This document shows positions 33,847-42,677 of a stretch of 64,000 nucleotides of DNA, in pieces. This stretch comes from Ravibacter sp964562455. GTDB lineage: Bacteria; Bacteroidota; Bacteroidia; Cytophagales; Spirosomataceae. The position numbers and the translations under genes were made by a program. The DNA lies in NCBI GenBank assembly GCA_964562455.1, contig CAZLTN010000010.1:32166-96165 (forward strand), read 5' to 3'. The number at the start of each line of letters is the position of its first letter. The stretch's first letter is position 1. Below the pieces are notes generated by a model. The model was not told the origin of the DNA. It ran no database searches and was given only the letters and a program-made list of their open reading frames with translations.

Positions 33847-34599
33847 TTAAAACGCCAGATAAAATGCTTTAAGATATTCCTTAAACGCAGAATCATAATT
33901 CTTGCCGTTTTCTTCATAGATATACAGCTCTTCAGCGACGCGGCCTGCCAGGCTACCTTTTGCCTCGCCGGCTCTTACAAACGTCATCATACGCCTGAAA
34001 GGCCGCAGCCCCGGACGGTGTGCCAGCAGCAGCTCCGTCGTCAGCTTCCAGCCGCTTCCCTGTTGCTTTTCATATACGGTGCTCTCTGCTACCGGCAATA
34101 ATATGCTGAAGCTGCCTCCGGGTGCAAGGAGGCGGTCGACAGCGTAAGATAATGCTGTAAAATCGAGTGCCCCGGCGTGGTGGGCTGTATTGGATTTCAT
34201 ATCGGGAGACTTAAGATCTCTTTGGAAAAAGGGCGGGTTGCTGATAATGGTTTGAAACCGGTAATCCGGGAAAAACGCCTGCACAGGTGTATGATGAACA
34301 GCCAGCCGCGAGGCATACGGGCTGTCCCTGAAGTTTTGCCCTGTTTGAAGAAAAGCTCCCTCTTCAACTTCCACCCCTTCGATCAGCGCCTCCCTGTTTC
34401 GCTGCGCCGCCATCAGGGATAGCAGACCTGTCCCGGTACCAATATCGAGGATACGCCCCGCGCTGCTTACGTCTGCCCATGCCCCGAACAGGCACGCGTC
34501 CGTACAGACTTTCATTGCACAGAGATCCTGGCGGACCGTAAAGTTTTTGAATTTAAAAAATTGGTTTCCAGGCAAGCGGATCTCGGCTTTAATCTTCAA
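33847..34599 (-). CDS. trmN6: tRNA1(Val) (adenine-37-N6)-methyltransferase, YfiC-like
   Basis: This 250-residue protein is a Rossmann-type methyltransferase: SAM motif ILDIGTGTGLLSLMAAQR, acidic EVEEGAF after strand 2, and catalytic NPPF in IISNPPFF, the mark of N6-adenine methyltransferases. FKFKNFTVRQDLCAMKVCTDACLFGAW at the start is typical of YfiC/TrmN6. The enzyme modifies A37 of valine tRNA. Its start overlaps the end of the Fic gene by 11 bases. Confidence 0.92.
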   Translation of the reverse strand: MKIKAEIRLPGNQFFKFKNFTVRQDLCAMKVCTDACLFGAWADVSSAGRILDIGTGTGLLSLMAAQRNREALIEGVEVEEGAFLQTGQNFRDSPYASRLAVHHTPVQAFFPDYRFQTIISNPPFFQRDLKSPDMKSNTAHHAGALDFTALSYAVDRLLAPGGSFSILLPVAESTVYEKQQGSGWKLTTELLLAHRPGLRPFRRMMTFVRAGEAKGSLAGRVAEELYIYEENGKNYDSAFKEYLKAFYLAF

Positions 34600-35371
34600 A
34601 AATTAATGATTGGGGAAGCATCAGCAAAAATGGTATTGATTTTTCGTAATCCAGCGCTTCATAATACAAGCCCAGCCTTGCCAGATTTTTATAATAGCCG
34701 TTCACATGCTTATAATAGTATTTTTCCGATTGTACGTACCAGGCTCTTTCCCCTAATTTTTCGGCTAAAAACCATTTTTCCAGCAAGCGTGAAATACGAC
34801 CGTTGGCGTCACTAAACGGATGAATATTTACAAATACCAGATGGATGAACGATGCGTAGTAAAGAATCTCTTCTATAGTTAATTCCTGTCTCAACAAGGC
34901 ATCTATTTCTCTCCACATTTCTGAATAGACATCTTTTACAATGCTCAACGGAGCTGCCTCGTATTGTATCCTGCCTGTTTTATGCTCCATTATCAGCATT
35001 TCCGTTTTGCGGATAGTTCCTCTTTGATTTTCCGGCAGAAGGTGGGCGGCAATCAGCCTGTGTGCATAAAGAAAGTTATCCGGATTCAGCGGGTTTTCTT
35101 TTGCAAACAGGTAGGCATTATATAAATCATTAGGCTTTTCAATAAGCTCCGGCAGATATTCAACATTCAGCACTTTGTGCCTGACGTAGCTATCCACTTC
35201 CAATTGCTCGCCTTCAATTCTAGACGACGACATGACCGAAACTGAAGTATAAAAAGTAAAGCTATGGGGCTCCAATTTTATTTGCTCAATAGCGGATAAC
35301 TCCTTTCCGATGTCTATGTCCAGCATAGACTTCCATGTTTTGAAGTAATCCGGTTTTATTAAGCTGCTCAT
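34589..35371 (-). CDS. Fic domain protein (class II, N-terminal inhibitory helix)
   Basis: This 260-residue protein has the Fic active-site motif HPFSDANGRISR beginning at His184, and an N-terminal inhibitory motif SSRIEG (Ser49 to Gly54), which fits the [ST]xxxE[GN] rule for self-inhibited Fic enzymes. Fic proteins transfer AMP or other phosphate groups to protein side chains. A C-terminal DNA-binding domain, often present in this type, is absent; the C-terminus is a short helical segment. The gene is more AT-rich than its neighbours, hinting at transfer. The target is unknown. Confidence 0.9.
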   Translation of the reverse strand: MSSLIKPDYFKTWKSMLDIDIGKELSAIEQIKLEPHSFTFYTSVSVMSSSRIEGEQLEVDSYVRHKVLNVEYLPELIEKPNDLYNAYLFAKENPLNPDNFLYAHRLIAAHLLPENQRGTIRKTEMLIMEHKTGRIQYEAAPLSIVKDVYSEMWREIDALLRQELTIEEILYYASFIHLVFVNIHPFSDANGRISRLLEKWFLAEKLGERAWYVQSEKYYYKHVNGYYKNLARLGLYYEALDYEKSIPFLLMLPQSLIFED

Positions 35372-35402
35372 TTGCTAAATCAGAATTTACCAGGTTTCGG
35401 GA

Positions 35403-36650
35403 TTATCCGCGCGCTTCCCCCTCCCACACTTCGGCTATTTTCACGATCACTTCAGTAGCTTTTTCCATATCCTGCACCGAAACCCACTCCAGCCTGCTGT
35501 GAAAAGCATGCTCGCCTGCAAAAATATTAGGGCATGGCAACCCCATGAATGACAGCCTGGAGCCGTCAGTGCCGCCCCTGATGCTTTGCTTTGCCGGTTT
35601 AAGGCCAACCAGTTCCATAGCTTTCAACGCATAATCGACCACTTCCGGGTGTTTCGCCAGTATGGTCCCCATGTTCCTGTATTGTTCCTTTACTTCAAAC
35701 TCAAAAGACGAGCCGGGGTATTGCGAAAGCACCTGTTCTGTTATAGACAACAGTAGCGCCTCCTTCTCCTTAAGGCCTTCTTCTTCAAAATCGCGCACTA
35801 TGAACCCGATGACGGCACTTTCCTGCTGCGCTTCCAGGTGAACGGGATGAAGGAATCCTTCCCTGTCGCGGGTAGTCTCCGGTGAAAGGCCGTCTTTGGG
35901 TAGCGCAGCCACTATGTCCGCCGCTATTTTGACAGCATTTTCCATTTTACCGAACGCAAATCCCGGGTGGGTACTCACACCTTGTATCCTGATCGTTACG
36001 CCGTCGGCAGAAAAAGTCTCGTTCTCAAGACTGCCGAGCGTTTCACCATCTACCGTATAGGCAAAATCCGCGCCCAGCTTCTTCAGGTCCAGCTTCTCGG
36101 TACCCCTTCCTACCTCCTCATCGGGCGTAAAAAGTACCTTTATTTTCCCATGCTTTACTTCAGGATGGTTCTGAAAAAACGCCACTGCCGACATGATCTC
36201 AGCTACGCCGGCTTTATTGTCCGCCCCGAGCAGTGTGGTTCCGCTCGCCGTAACGATGTCATTCCCTATCTGGAAAGCCAGATCAGGATGATCCCGGAGG
36301 CGAATGACCTGGCTTTGATCATCGGGAAGAATGATATCCCCGCCATCATAATTATAGTGGACAACCGGCTTTATGCCTGCTCCCGAAACATCGGGCGATG
36401 TGTCCATATGCGAGCAAAAGCATATCACCGGGATCTCCTTTTTGGAGGTATTGGCGGGCACCGTACCATATACATACCCGGATTCATCCATATGCGCATC
36501 AGGGATGCCGAGGGCAATCAGCTCGGCCGTCAGCATCCGGCCAAGATCCTTCTGTTTTTCGGTAGAAGGGAAAGTCTCCGACCGCGGATCGGACTGCGTG
36601 TCGACCTGCACGTACCGGATAAAGCGGTCGAGTACCGTATCATGTGACAT
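35403..36650 (-). CDS. pepT: Peptidase T (tripeptide aminopeptidase)
   Basis: This 415-residue M20 family enzyme releases N-terminal residues from tripeptides in the cytosol. Metal and catalytic motifs are visible: CFCSHMDTSPD (His and Asp), LLGADNKAGVAEIM (bridging Asp), FTPDEEVGRG (catalytic Glu pair), YTVDGE and a C-terminal GEHAFHSRLEWV with the last His. RGGTDGSRLSFMGLPCPNIFAG is also typical of PepT. It starts 8 bases downstream of the MazG-like gene's stop and is probably co-transcribed with it. Confidence 0.96.
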   Translation of the reverse strand: MSHDTVLDRFIRYVQVDTQSDPRSETFPSTEKQKDLGRMLTAELIALGIPDAHMDESGYVYGTVPANTSKKEIPVICFCSHMDTSPDVSGAGIKPVVHYNYDGGDIILPDDQSQVIRLRDHPDLAFQIGNDIVTASGTTLLGADNKAGVAEIMSAVAFFQNHPEVKHGKIKVLFTPDEEVGRGTEKLDLKKLGADFAYTVDGETLGSLENETFSADGVTIRIQGVSTHPGFAFGKMENAVKIAADIVAALPKDGLSPETTRDREGFLHPVHLEAQQESAVIGFIVRDFEEEGLKEKEALLLSITEQVLSQYPGSSFEFEVKEQYRNMGTILAKHPEVVDYALKAMELVGLKPAKQSIRGGTDGSRLSFMGLPCPNIFAGEHAFHSRLEWVSVQDMEKATEVIVKIAEVWEGEARG

Positions 36651-36657
36651 AAATACC

Positions 36658-37125
36658 CTAACTTTTCACGATCGACTCAAGATCAGCGGGAGAATAATTC
36701 ACGTTTTTAAGCGTCTTATCATCCCCTTTCCTGTACACCAGGTACTTCCCGTTGTCCTCTTTATAATAGCATTCCGTGCCTTTGGACTCATAGTGCTTTA
36801 CGGTAGCCTCCGCCTCTTCCACGGAATTACATGCTTTGGACATATTGGAGCGCTGCACCTCATCGAAAAGTGTCCGGAACTTCTCACCCAATCCGAATTC
36901 GAGGACCGCACCGGACAATACATACTGAAGGTCGCACAAAGCGTCGGCCACTTCTACAATGTCCTTGTCCCCGATAGCTTCTTCCAGTTCCTTAAGCTCT
37001 TCTGCCAGCAGCGAAACCCTGAGGCGGCATCGCTCTTTCGACGGGATGGCGGGTTCGCTAAGAATAGGGTGTTTAAAAGTACGGTGAAATTCAGCTACCT
37101 GGTTCAGGCTGTCTAGTTGCTCCAT
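36658..37125 (-). CDS. MazG-like nucleoside triphosphate pyrophosphohydrolase
   Basis: This 155-residue protein has the all-alpha NTP-pyrophosphatase pattern: ERCRLRVSLLAEELKELEEAI with the ExxE ligands and VEVADALCDLQYVLSGAV with the ExxD pair. The C-terminal third (ECYYKEDNGKYLVYRKGDDKTLK) is an extra beta segment found in the phosphoribosyl-ATP-pyrophosphohydrolase-like subgroup. Such enzymes clean up noncanonical or excess nucleotides. A TATATTTG box lies about 24 bases upstream on the minus strand. Confidence 0.88.
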   Translation of the reverse strand: MEQLDSLNQVAEFHRTFKHPILSEPAIPSKERCRLRVSLLAEELKELEEAIGDKDIVEVADALCDLQYVLSGAVLEFGLGEKFRTLFDEVQRSNMSKACNSVEEAEATVKHYESKGTECYYKEDNGKYLVYRKGDDKTLKNVNYSPADLESIVKS

Positions 37126-37148
37126 ATTATATCTTTTTTGACGTTGCG

Positions 37149-37156
37149 CAAATATA
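37149..37156 (-). promoter_or_regulatory. Bacteroidota -7 box (TATATTTG) for the MazG-like/pepT unit
   Basis: Read on the minus strand, TATATTTG fits the TAnnTTTG consensus and lies between the MarC stop and the start of the MazG-like gene, in a 44-base gap. A good -33 element is not evident. Confidence 0.5.
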
Positions 37157-37169
37157 GAAACACCCGCTG

Positions 37170-37760
37170 TTAAGGCAGTTGCTGAACCAGAAAGAAATTG
37201 TCCTTTATCAATTTAATCGCAATAGCCAGCAAAATAATCCCGAATACCTTCCGCATTACATCCAGTCCGCCGTTACCCAGCTTTCGTTCTATATAGCCGG
37301 ACGATTTCAGTACAAGGTAAATAAAGACAAGATTGACCACCACTCCCACCAGTATATTGGGAAGCTCGTAGGCAGCTCTCAACGAAATAAGAGTGGTCAT
37401 TGTCCCCGCGCCGGCAATAAGCGGAAAGGCAATAGGCACGATAGAAGCCGACGAGGGCTGCATTTCTTCATGTTTAAAGATATTGCGCCCGAGCACCATC
37501 TCCATACCGATCAGGAAAATGATAAGTCCGCCGGCTACCGCGAACGACGAAATATCTACCCCGAAAAGCCCCAGGAGCCTTTCTCCGAGAAACAAAAAGC
37601 CGATCATGATCCCTCCGGCTACGAGCGTAGCCTTGCCCGACTGTACGTGTCCTGCCTTTTTCCTGAGATTAACGATAACGGGTATGCTGCCGATAATATC
37701 GATGACTGAAAACAGGATAAGTGTAACCGAAAGTATCTCTTTGGCGTTAAAGTAATCCAT
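37170..37760 (-). CDS. MarC family inner-membrane protein
   Basis: This 196-residue protein has about six hydrophobic helices and MarC family landmarks: LFSVIDIIGSIPVIVNLRKKAG near the start, SSFAVAGGLIIFLIGMEMVLG, and PSSASIVPIAFPLIAGAGTMTTLI in the middle. MarC proteins are conserved inner-membrane proteins without an established transport role, despite the original antibiotic-resistance name. The gene is divergent from uvrC with 63 bases between starts. Confidence 0.92.
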   Translation of the reverse strand: MDYFNAKEILSVTLILFSVIDIIGSIPVIVNLRKKAGHVQSGKATLVAGGIMIGFLFLGERLLGLFGVDISSFAVAGGLIIFLIGMEMVLGRNIFKHEEMQPSSASIVPIAFPLIAGAGTMTTLISLRAAYELPNILVGVVVNLVFIYLVLKSSGYIERKLGNGGLDVMRKVFGIILLAIAIKLIKDNFFLVQQLP

Positions 37761-37807
37761 AATCGCAAATGTCTGATGCCTGCAAGATAGTAAAAGAATT
37801 CACATCG

Positions 37808-37815
37808 TATCTTTG
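37808..37815 (+). promoter_or_regulatory. -7 box TATCTTTG just before uvrC (leaderless transcript likely)
   Basis: TATCTTTG fits the Bacteroidota TAnnTTTG -7 consensus and ends only 8 bases before the uvrC ATG at 37824. Transcription would start at or within a few bases of the start codon. A convincing -33 TTTG is not visible. Confidence 0.6.
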
Positions 37816-37823
37816 CCCCAGAT

Positions 37824-39635
37824 ATGGAAAAATTTGATCCGAAAGCAGTTCTGAGCCAGATTCCTCACCAGCCGGGGGTTTATCGCTATTTCAACGACCG
37901 GGATGAAATCATCTACGTCGGAAAAGCAAAAGATCTGCGCAACCGTGTAAGCAGCTACTTTGTCAATTCCAACCAGCACAACCGGAAAACGAAGCAACTG
38001 GTATTCCAGATTGTCCGGATCGAGTTTACGATAGTCAATACCGAATGGGAAGCGTTGCTGCTTGAGAACCAGTTGATTAAAAATTACCAGCCCAGGTTTA
38101 ACGTCATGCTCAGGGATGACAAAACCTATCCTTATATCTGCATTACCAGGGAGCGTTTCCCGAGGGTGATCAGCACCCGGAAGGTGGATCCGCTGGCTGG
38201 CGACTATTTCGGCCCGTTTGCCAGCGTCAGAACGATGCATTCCCTGTTCGATATGTTCAGGGCACTTTATAAAACCAGGTCTTGCCAGTTGCTGCTTACC
38301 CGCGAAAATGTGGAGGCGGGCAAGTTCAAAGTATGCCTGGAGTACCATATCAACAATTGTAAAGGCCCCTGCGAGGACCTCATATCGGAAGAGGAGTACA
38401 ACGCCGAAATAGACCAGATCAGGCATATCCTGAAAGGCAATTTAGCGCCTGCCGAACAGTATATCAAGCTCAAAATGAACGAAGCAGCCGGGCGGCTGGA
38501 GTTTGAAGAAGCACACAGATGGAAAGAGAAGTACGAGTTGCTGAGCGAATACCAGAACAAGACGACCGTTACCAACGCCAAAATCGGGAATGTGGATGTC
38601 CTGACTGTGGTCTCTGATGAGGAATCGGCGTATTTCAATTTTATGAAGCTGGTCAACGGGCATATCATTGCTACGGAAGCTATGGAAGTCCGGAAAAAAA
38701 TGGAGGAAAGCGACCCGGAGCTGCTTGCTATGGTGCTTGTCGAAATGCAGCAGCGTTACGGCGACGATGCCAGGGAAGTACTGACAAATCTAATGCCTGA
38801 AGGAGAGCTCAATAAGCCGGTGACGGTACCTAAAATCGGCGACAAGCGCAAGGTAGTGGAGCTTTCGCTGAAAAATGTAATGTTTTTCCGGCGGGAAAAG
38901 GCCGAACAGCGGGCAGCGGAAACCACCGCCAGTTCCTCAAAAAAAGATCGTGTGCTCATCAAGCTGAAAACCGATCTGCAACTGAAATCACTTCCACGAC
39001 ATATCGAATGTTTTGATAACTCCAATATACAGGGCACAAACCCGGTTGCTTCGATGGTTTGCTTCAAAAATGCCAAGCCATCCAAAAAGGACTACCGGCA
39101 TTTTATGATCAGGACGGTGGAAGGGCCGAACGATTTTGCGTCGATGAACGAAATTGTCACGCGTCGCTATACACGTGTCATAAACGAAAACGAGCCGCTT
39201 CCCGACCTGATTATTGTTGACGGCGGAAAAGGGCAACTGAGCGCCGCCTGCGATGCGCTTAAAAGTATGGGTATTTACGGTAAAGTGCCGATAATCGGGA
39301 TTGCCAAACGGCTGGAGGAAATATACTTTCCCGAAGACAGCATTCCGGTCTATATCGACAAAAGGTCCGAATCACTCAAGCTCATCCAGCAAATCCGCGA
39401 TGAGGCCCACAGGTTCGCCATTACCTTTCACCGTGACCGTCGCAGCAAGACCAGCCTGATCAGCGAGCTGGAAGGGATCGAGGGTATCGGTAAGCTGACC
39501 GCCACGAAGCTATTGAAGCATTTTAAATCGGTGAAATCGCTGAGGGAGCAAACGATCGACGAAATCGCAGCAGTAGTAGGACGGGATAAGGCGGTAAAAA
39601 TCAGGAGCCATTTTGAAACAACAGTCGAAGAATAA
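37824..39635 (+). CDS. uvrC: Excinuclease ABC subunit C
   Basis: This 603-residue protein is the dual-incision nuclease of nucleotide excision repair. In order: a GIY-YIG domain at the N-terminus (GVYRYFNDRDEIIYVGKAKDLRNRV), a cysteine-containing segment (KVCLEYHINNCKGPC), a UvrB-binding helix near residues 205-225 (KMNEAAGRLEFEEAHRWKEK), the RNase H-like endonuclease domain (HIECFDNSNIQG, PDLIIVDGGKGQLSAA) and a C-terminal helix-hairpin-helix pair (LEGIEGIGKLTATKLLKHF). All parts expected for a full-length UvrC are present. Confidence 0.97.
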   Translation: MEKFDPKAVLSQIPHQPGVYRYFNDRDEIIYVGKAKDLRNRVSSYFVNSNQHNRKTKQLVFQIVRIEFTIVNTEWEALLLENQLIKNYQPRFNVMLRDDKTYPYICITRERFPRVISTRKVDPLAGDYFGPFASVRTMHSLFDMFRALYKTRSCQLLLTRENVEAGKFKVCLEYHINNCKGPCEDLISEEEYNAEIDQIRHILKGNLAPAEQYIKLKMNEAAGRLEFEEAHRWKEKYELLSEYQNKTTVTNAKIGNVDVLTVVSDEESAYFNFMKLVNGHIIATEAMEVRKKMEESDPELLAMVLVEMQQRYGDDAREVLTNLMPEGELNKPVTVPKIGDKRKVVELSLKNVMFFRREKAEQRAAETTASSSKKDRVLIKLKTDLQLKSLPRHIECFDNSNIQGTNPVASMVCFKNAKPSKKDYRHFMIRTVEGPNDFASMNEIVTRRYTRVINENEPLPDLIIVDGGKGQLSAACDALKSMGIYGKVPIIGIAKRLEEIYFPEDSIPVYIDKRSESLKLIQQIRDEAHRFAITFHRDRRSKTSLISELEGIEGIGKLTATKLLKHFKSVKSLREQTIDEIAAVVGRDKAVKIRSHFETTVEE

Positions 39636-39663
39636 AAGCTTATAAATGCAGGCTCCCCTAAAA

Positions 39664-40053
39664 TCAATCAACTGTTTTCAGAGGATATTCCGCAATCAAA
39701 GCAGCCACAGGAATATGAAGGAGCTCGCTAAATCTCCTGATCATCTTCAGAGATAATGATTGTTTATAAGACAGCACCTTGCTAACTGTCCCCCGATCTC
39801 CATACACTTCTGCCAGATCTTTAGACTTATAGCCAAAATCCTGCATTCTGATCTTTATCAGCTCAATCGGATCAACATCCGGCAAGTCGCTACATTTACT
39901 TTCGTACGACGATATCAAATGGGCCAGCAACATCTTCTCTTTATGTTCGGGAGATTCCCTGGAAGCGTATTTAATTTCCTGATAGCGCTTCAAACCGACG
40001 TTGTAATCTTCGACAGTTTCAAACAAGAACCACTCTTTTTTTAGATTTTCCAT
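39664..40053 (-). CDS. higA: HigA-type antitoxin with helix-turn-helix
   Basis: This 129-residue protein lies 14 bases after the HigB-type toxin gene. Its C-terminal half is an XRE-like DNA-binding domain: DPIELIKIRMQDFGYKSKDLAEVYGDRGTVSKVLSYKQSLSLKMIRRFSELLHIPVAALI. This pattern matches the antitoxin partner of COG4680-type HigB toxins. The N-terminal helical part (residues 1-60) probably carries a toxin-interaction surface (inference). The operon is AT-rich and runs convergent to uvrC. Confidence 0.88.
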   Translation of the reverse strand: MENLKKEWFLFETVEDYNVGLKRYQEIKYASRESPEHKEKMLLAHLISSYESKCSDLPDVDPIELIKIRMQDFGYKSKDLAEVYGDRGTVSKVLSYKQSLSLKMIRRFSELLHIPVAALIAEYPLKTVD

Positions 40054-40067
40054 ATTTCAAGAAATAA

Positions 40068-40361
40068 TCAAACTGCTGAAGCGTCTATTTTATCATACTC
40101 TTCATGTGTTCCTATAAATCGAACCTCTACTATCTGATCCTCGTAATCGATTTCCACAACCAGCCTGAACTTATTACCTACGATTTTAAACCTCGCTCTA
40201 TTCCCGGGAATGATTTTTGCGGTGGGAAAATCGGCCAACACATCTGCTGATTTTCGCCATACTGCCATCCTTACAGTCAATTCCCACGCTCTTAAGGACT
40301 TCCCGGTACTTGCATGCTTTCTCGCATACTGACTCAGCTTTAACAATTGTATTATTGTCAT
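40068..40361 (-). CDS. higB: HigB-type mRNA interferase toxin
   Basis: The ATG at 40361 gives 97 residues; a TTG three codons upstream is a weaker alternative. The sequence follows the COG4680 HigB pattern: SLRAWELTVRMAVWRKSADVLADFPTAKIIPGNRARFKIVGNKFRLVVEIDYEDQIVEVRFIGTHEEYDKID, with the basic surface and the terminal THEEYDKID motif of the family. HigB cleaves mRNA at the ribosome. A TATTGTTTG sequence ends 2 bases before the ATG, so the transcript may be leaderless. This system is of a different HigBA subtype from the pair at 454-1096. Confidence 0.92.
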   Translation of the reverse strand: MTIIQLLKLSQYARKHASTGKSLRAWELTVRMAVWRKSADVLADFPTAKIIPGNRARFKIVGNKFRLVVEIDYEDQIVEVRFIGTHEEYDKIDASAV

Positions 40362-40500
40362 AACAAACAATAAGTTAATGGAATTCGATTCTCCATCAAT
40401 CGTAACAACTGCTTTGGATGAATCAATAGTATGTCTTTAAATTCTTGCATGCTTTACAAAGATATAAAAAAGTTGGCAAATAACCAACAGGCCCAACCTC

Positions 40501-40508
40501 TATCTTTG
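40501..40508 (+). promoter_or_regulatory. -7 box TATCTTTG before the SF1 helicase (leaderless transcript likely)
   Basis: TATCTTTG is identical to the uvrC box and ends 4 bases before the helicase ATG at 40513. An inverted pair GTTGG/CCAAC (40472-40488) lies just upstream and could be a regulatory site. Confidence 0.6.
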
Positions 40509-40512
40509 CTTT

Positions 40513-42408
40513 ATGAATCCCTATTTCAAAAAACAACTGGAACTTCTGAAACTGGAACGAAAGGCCGACGAAGAGATTTTCAGGAAAAGTATCGAATCCA
40601 CTAACGCTCACCAGCAGCGGGAGGCAGGTTTTGCCTGGTATCCCATTGCCATACGTGGCCAGGACACCGGTCGCGGCGGCTACATTTCCCTGGAAATAGA
40701 AAGAACCACCCATCAGCACCTGGTACACCTGTTGCAGACGGGAAGGAAAGCGGAGCTTTTTTCAAATTACGAGACTAGTGAACCGGGAGTAAAAGGAATC
40801 ATTCAAAGCGTCCGCGGAGACCGCCTCAACATCACACTGTTTACCGAAGAGCTCCCTGACTGGGCACGTCATGGCAAGCTCGGGATCAGGTGCCTGTTCG
40901 ACGACGACAGCTACGATGCCATGGAACTGGCGCTGAAGACCGCCGGGAACCCGGACACAAAAAACCCGCTGATCGGCGTACTGACAGGAAACCGCAATCC
41001 TGTATTCAAACCATTGGCTGATGCGCCGGTAATACCCGATCTGAATGCTTCTCAAAACGAAGCTGTCAGGAAGATACTTGAAGCAGAAGACCTCGCGATC
41101 GTACACGGGCCGCCCGGAACTGGTAAAACGACGACCCTGGTAGCAGCCATACAGCAGCTCGTACGAACATCTTCGAAGCCTATACTGGCAGTGGCGCCCA
41201 GTAATGCCGCCATCGACCTGCTTTGTGAGCGGCTTGCCAGGCAATCGCTGAGAGTTGTCCGGATAGGCAACCCCGTCCGCGTAGGCGACGACCTGCAGGC
41301 ATTAACCCTGGATCACCGGATTTCAGTTCATCCCGATTATAAGCGGATAAAAGAACTTCGAAAAAGAGCTGCCGAATTTCGCAATATGGCTCATAAGTAC
41401 AAACGTAATTTCGGCGCGGACGAGCGTCAGCAGCGGAAAGCCTTGTTTGCCGAAGCCGGCAGGATAAGCCACGAAGTCAGCAATCTTGAGGATTTTATTA
41501 TCGAAGACGAGCTCCACCGGGCAGATGTAATCGCGGCTACGCCTGTTGGCGCCTATAATTATGCCATCCGGGATCTGTCTTTCGACACCCTGATCATCGA
41601 CGAAGCGGGACAGGCCCTCGAGGCTGCCTGCTGGATCCCGGTATTGAAAGTGAAGAAAGTTATACTTGCAGGCGATCATTTACAGCTTCCGCCTACAATC
41701 AAGTCGGAAGAAGCGGCAGGATCAGGCCTCAGCCACACTTTGATGGAAAAATGCGCGGGCTATTATCCCGACGCTACGGTTCTCCTGGACCAGCAATACA
41801 GGATGCACGAACGCATTATGCGCTTTCCGTCAAAAACATTTTATGAAGACCGGTTGATAGCCCACGAATCGGTAAAGGAAGCAGGTATACCGGGAGACCA
41901 GGCTCCGCTGGAGTACATCGACACTGCCGGGTGCGGGTTCGAGGAGCAGGCGTCCGGCACAAGTTATGTCAGCCCTGAAGAAGCCGCCTTCCTGACTTCC
42001 ATGCTTTTCGACTACCTGGAAAACCTCCGGCACCAGGGCACCGGCAATCTGTCCGTCGGTGTTATTTCACCCTATAAGCGACAGGTCGAGCTGCTGAAAG
42101 AGAGGGTCTCCGGGCATCCGTTATATAAAAATTGGGCTGACAACATATCGGTCAATACCATTGATGCCTTCCAGGGGCAGGAGCGGGACATCATTTTTAT
42201 AGGGATGGTAAGGAGCAACCCGGAGGGCATTACCGGTTTTCTGAGCGAAATCCGCCGTATGAATGTAGCGATGACCAGGGCGAAGAAAAAACTGGTGATA
42301 ATCGGTGACAGCACCACGCTCAGCCGCCGGGGCTTTTATGACAACTTCATATCCTTTACCCAGGAAAACAATGCGTATCGAAGCGCTTGGGAGTTTATTA
42401 ACTTTTAA
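40513..42408 (+). CDS. Superfamily 1 DNA/RNA helicase (IGHMBP2/UPF1-like)
   Basis: This 631-residue cytosolic helicase has an N-terminal beta-barrel-like domain (RGQDTGRGGYISLEI, residues ~40-150) and two RecA cores. Walker A is VHGPPGTGKTTT at about residue 197, motif II is LIIDEAGQALEA with Asp363, and motifs III to VI follow (ILAGDHLQLPP, LLDQQYRMHERIM, VNTIDAFQGQERDIIF, RRMNVAMTRAKKKLVIIGD). The closest known type is SF1B helicases acting 5' to 3', such as IGHMBP2. Bacterial members are often linked to RNA-DNA hybrid repair, but a role here is not known. It stands alone next to the higBA pair. Confidence 0.9.
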   Translation: MNPYFKKQLELLKLERKADEEIFRKSIESTNAHQQREAGFAWYPIAIRGQDTGRGGYISLEIERTTHQHLVHLLQTGRKAELFSNYETSEPGVKGIIQSVRGDRLNITLFTEELPDWARHGKLGIRCLFDDDSYDAMELALKTAGNPDTKNPLIGVLTGNRNPVFKPLADAPVIPDLNASQNEAVRKILEAEDLAIVHGPPGTGKTTTLVAAIQQLVRTSSKPILAVAPSNAAIDLLCERLARQSLRVVRIGNPVRVGDDLQALTLDHRISVHPDYKRIKELRKRAAEFRNMAHKYKRNFGADERQQRKALFAEAGRISHEVSNLEDFIIEDELHRADVIAATPVGAYNYAIRDLSFDTLIIDEAGQALEAACWIPVLKVKKVILAGDHLQLPPTIKSEEAAGSGLSHTLMEKCAGYYPDATVLLDQQYRMHERIMRFPSKTFYEDRLIAHESVKEAGIPGDQAPLEYIDTAGCGFEEQASGTSYVSPEEAAFLTSMLFDYLENLRHQGTGNLSVGVISPYKRQVELLKERVSGHPLYKNWADNISVNTIDAFQGQERDIIFIGMVRSNPEGITGFLSEIRRMNVAMTRAKKKLVIIGDSTTLSRRGFYDNFISFTQENNAYRSAWEFINF

Positions 42409-42423
42409 CTAGCTTCACAGCCA

Positions 42424-42564
42424 GAGATGTTACAAAAAGTACACAAACTGCTGCGTTGTTTCGGGATTTGGTCTCAGTCACATACTAAGGTATGCTCCTT
42501 CAGCCTCCCCCCTCAACGCCTTGCATTTTGCCGGAGCGGCGAACCTCCGCTTTTTAAACATCTC
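42424..42564. mobile_element. MITE-like or palindromic intergenic element with terminal inverted repeats
   Basis: GAGATGTTACAAAAAG (42424-42439) and CTTTTTAAACATCTC (42550-42564) are inverted with one gap and one mismatch, enclosing about 110 bases without a gene. The interior includes an ACATAC/GTATGC short inverted pair. The outer ends share the AAAAAG pattern with the element at 24666. The 351-base gap 42409-42759 is otherwise filled by the tandem array at 42678; I see no gene in it. Confidence 0.5.
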
Positions 42565-42677
42565 AAACAGGAACTAACCAGGAACCCTTTTTAACACCCC
42601 AAAAGACTTCTCTCACTCACCTGTCTGATAGCTGCCGGGACATCATCTAATTATCACACCCTATAGCTATCTGGACT

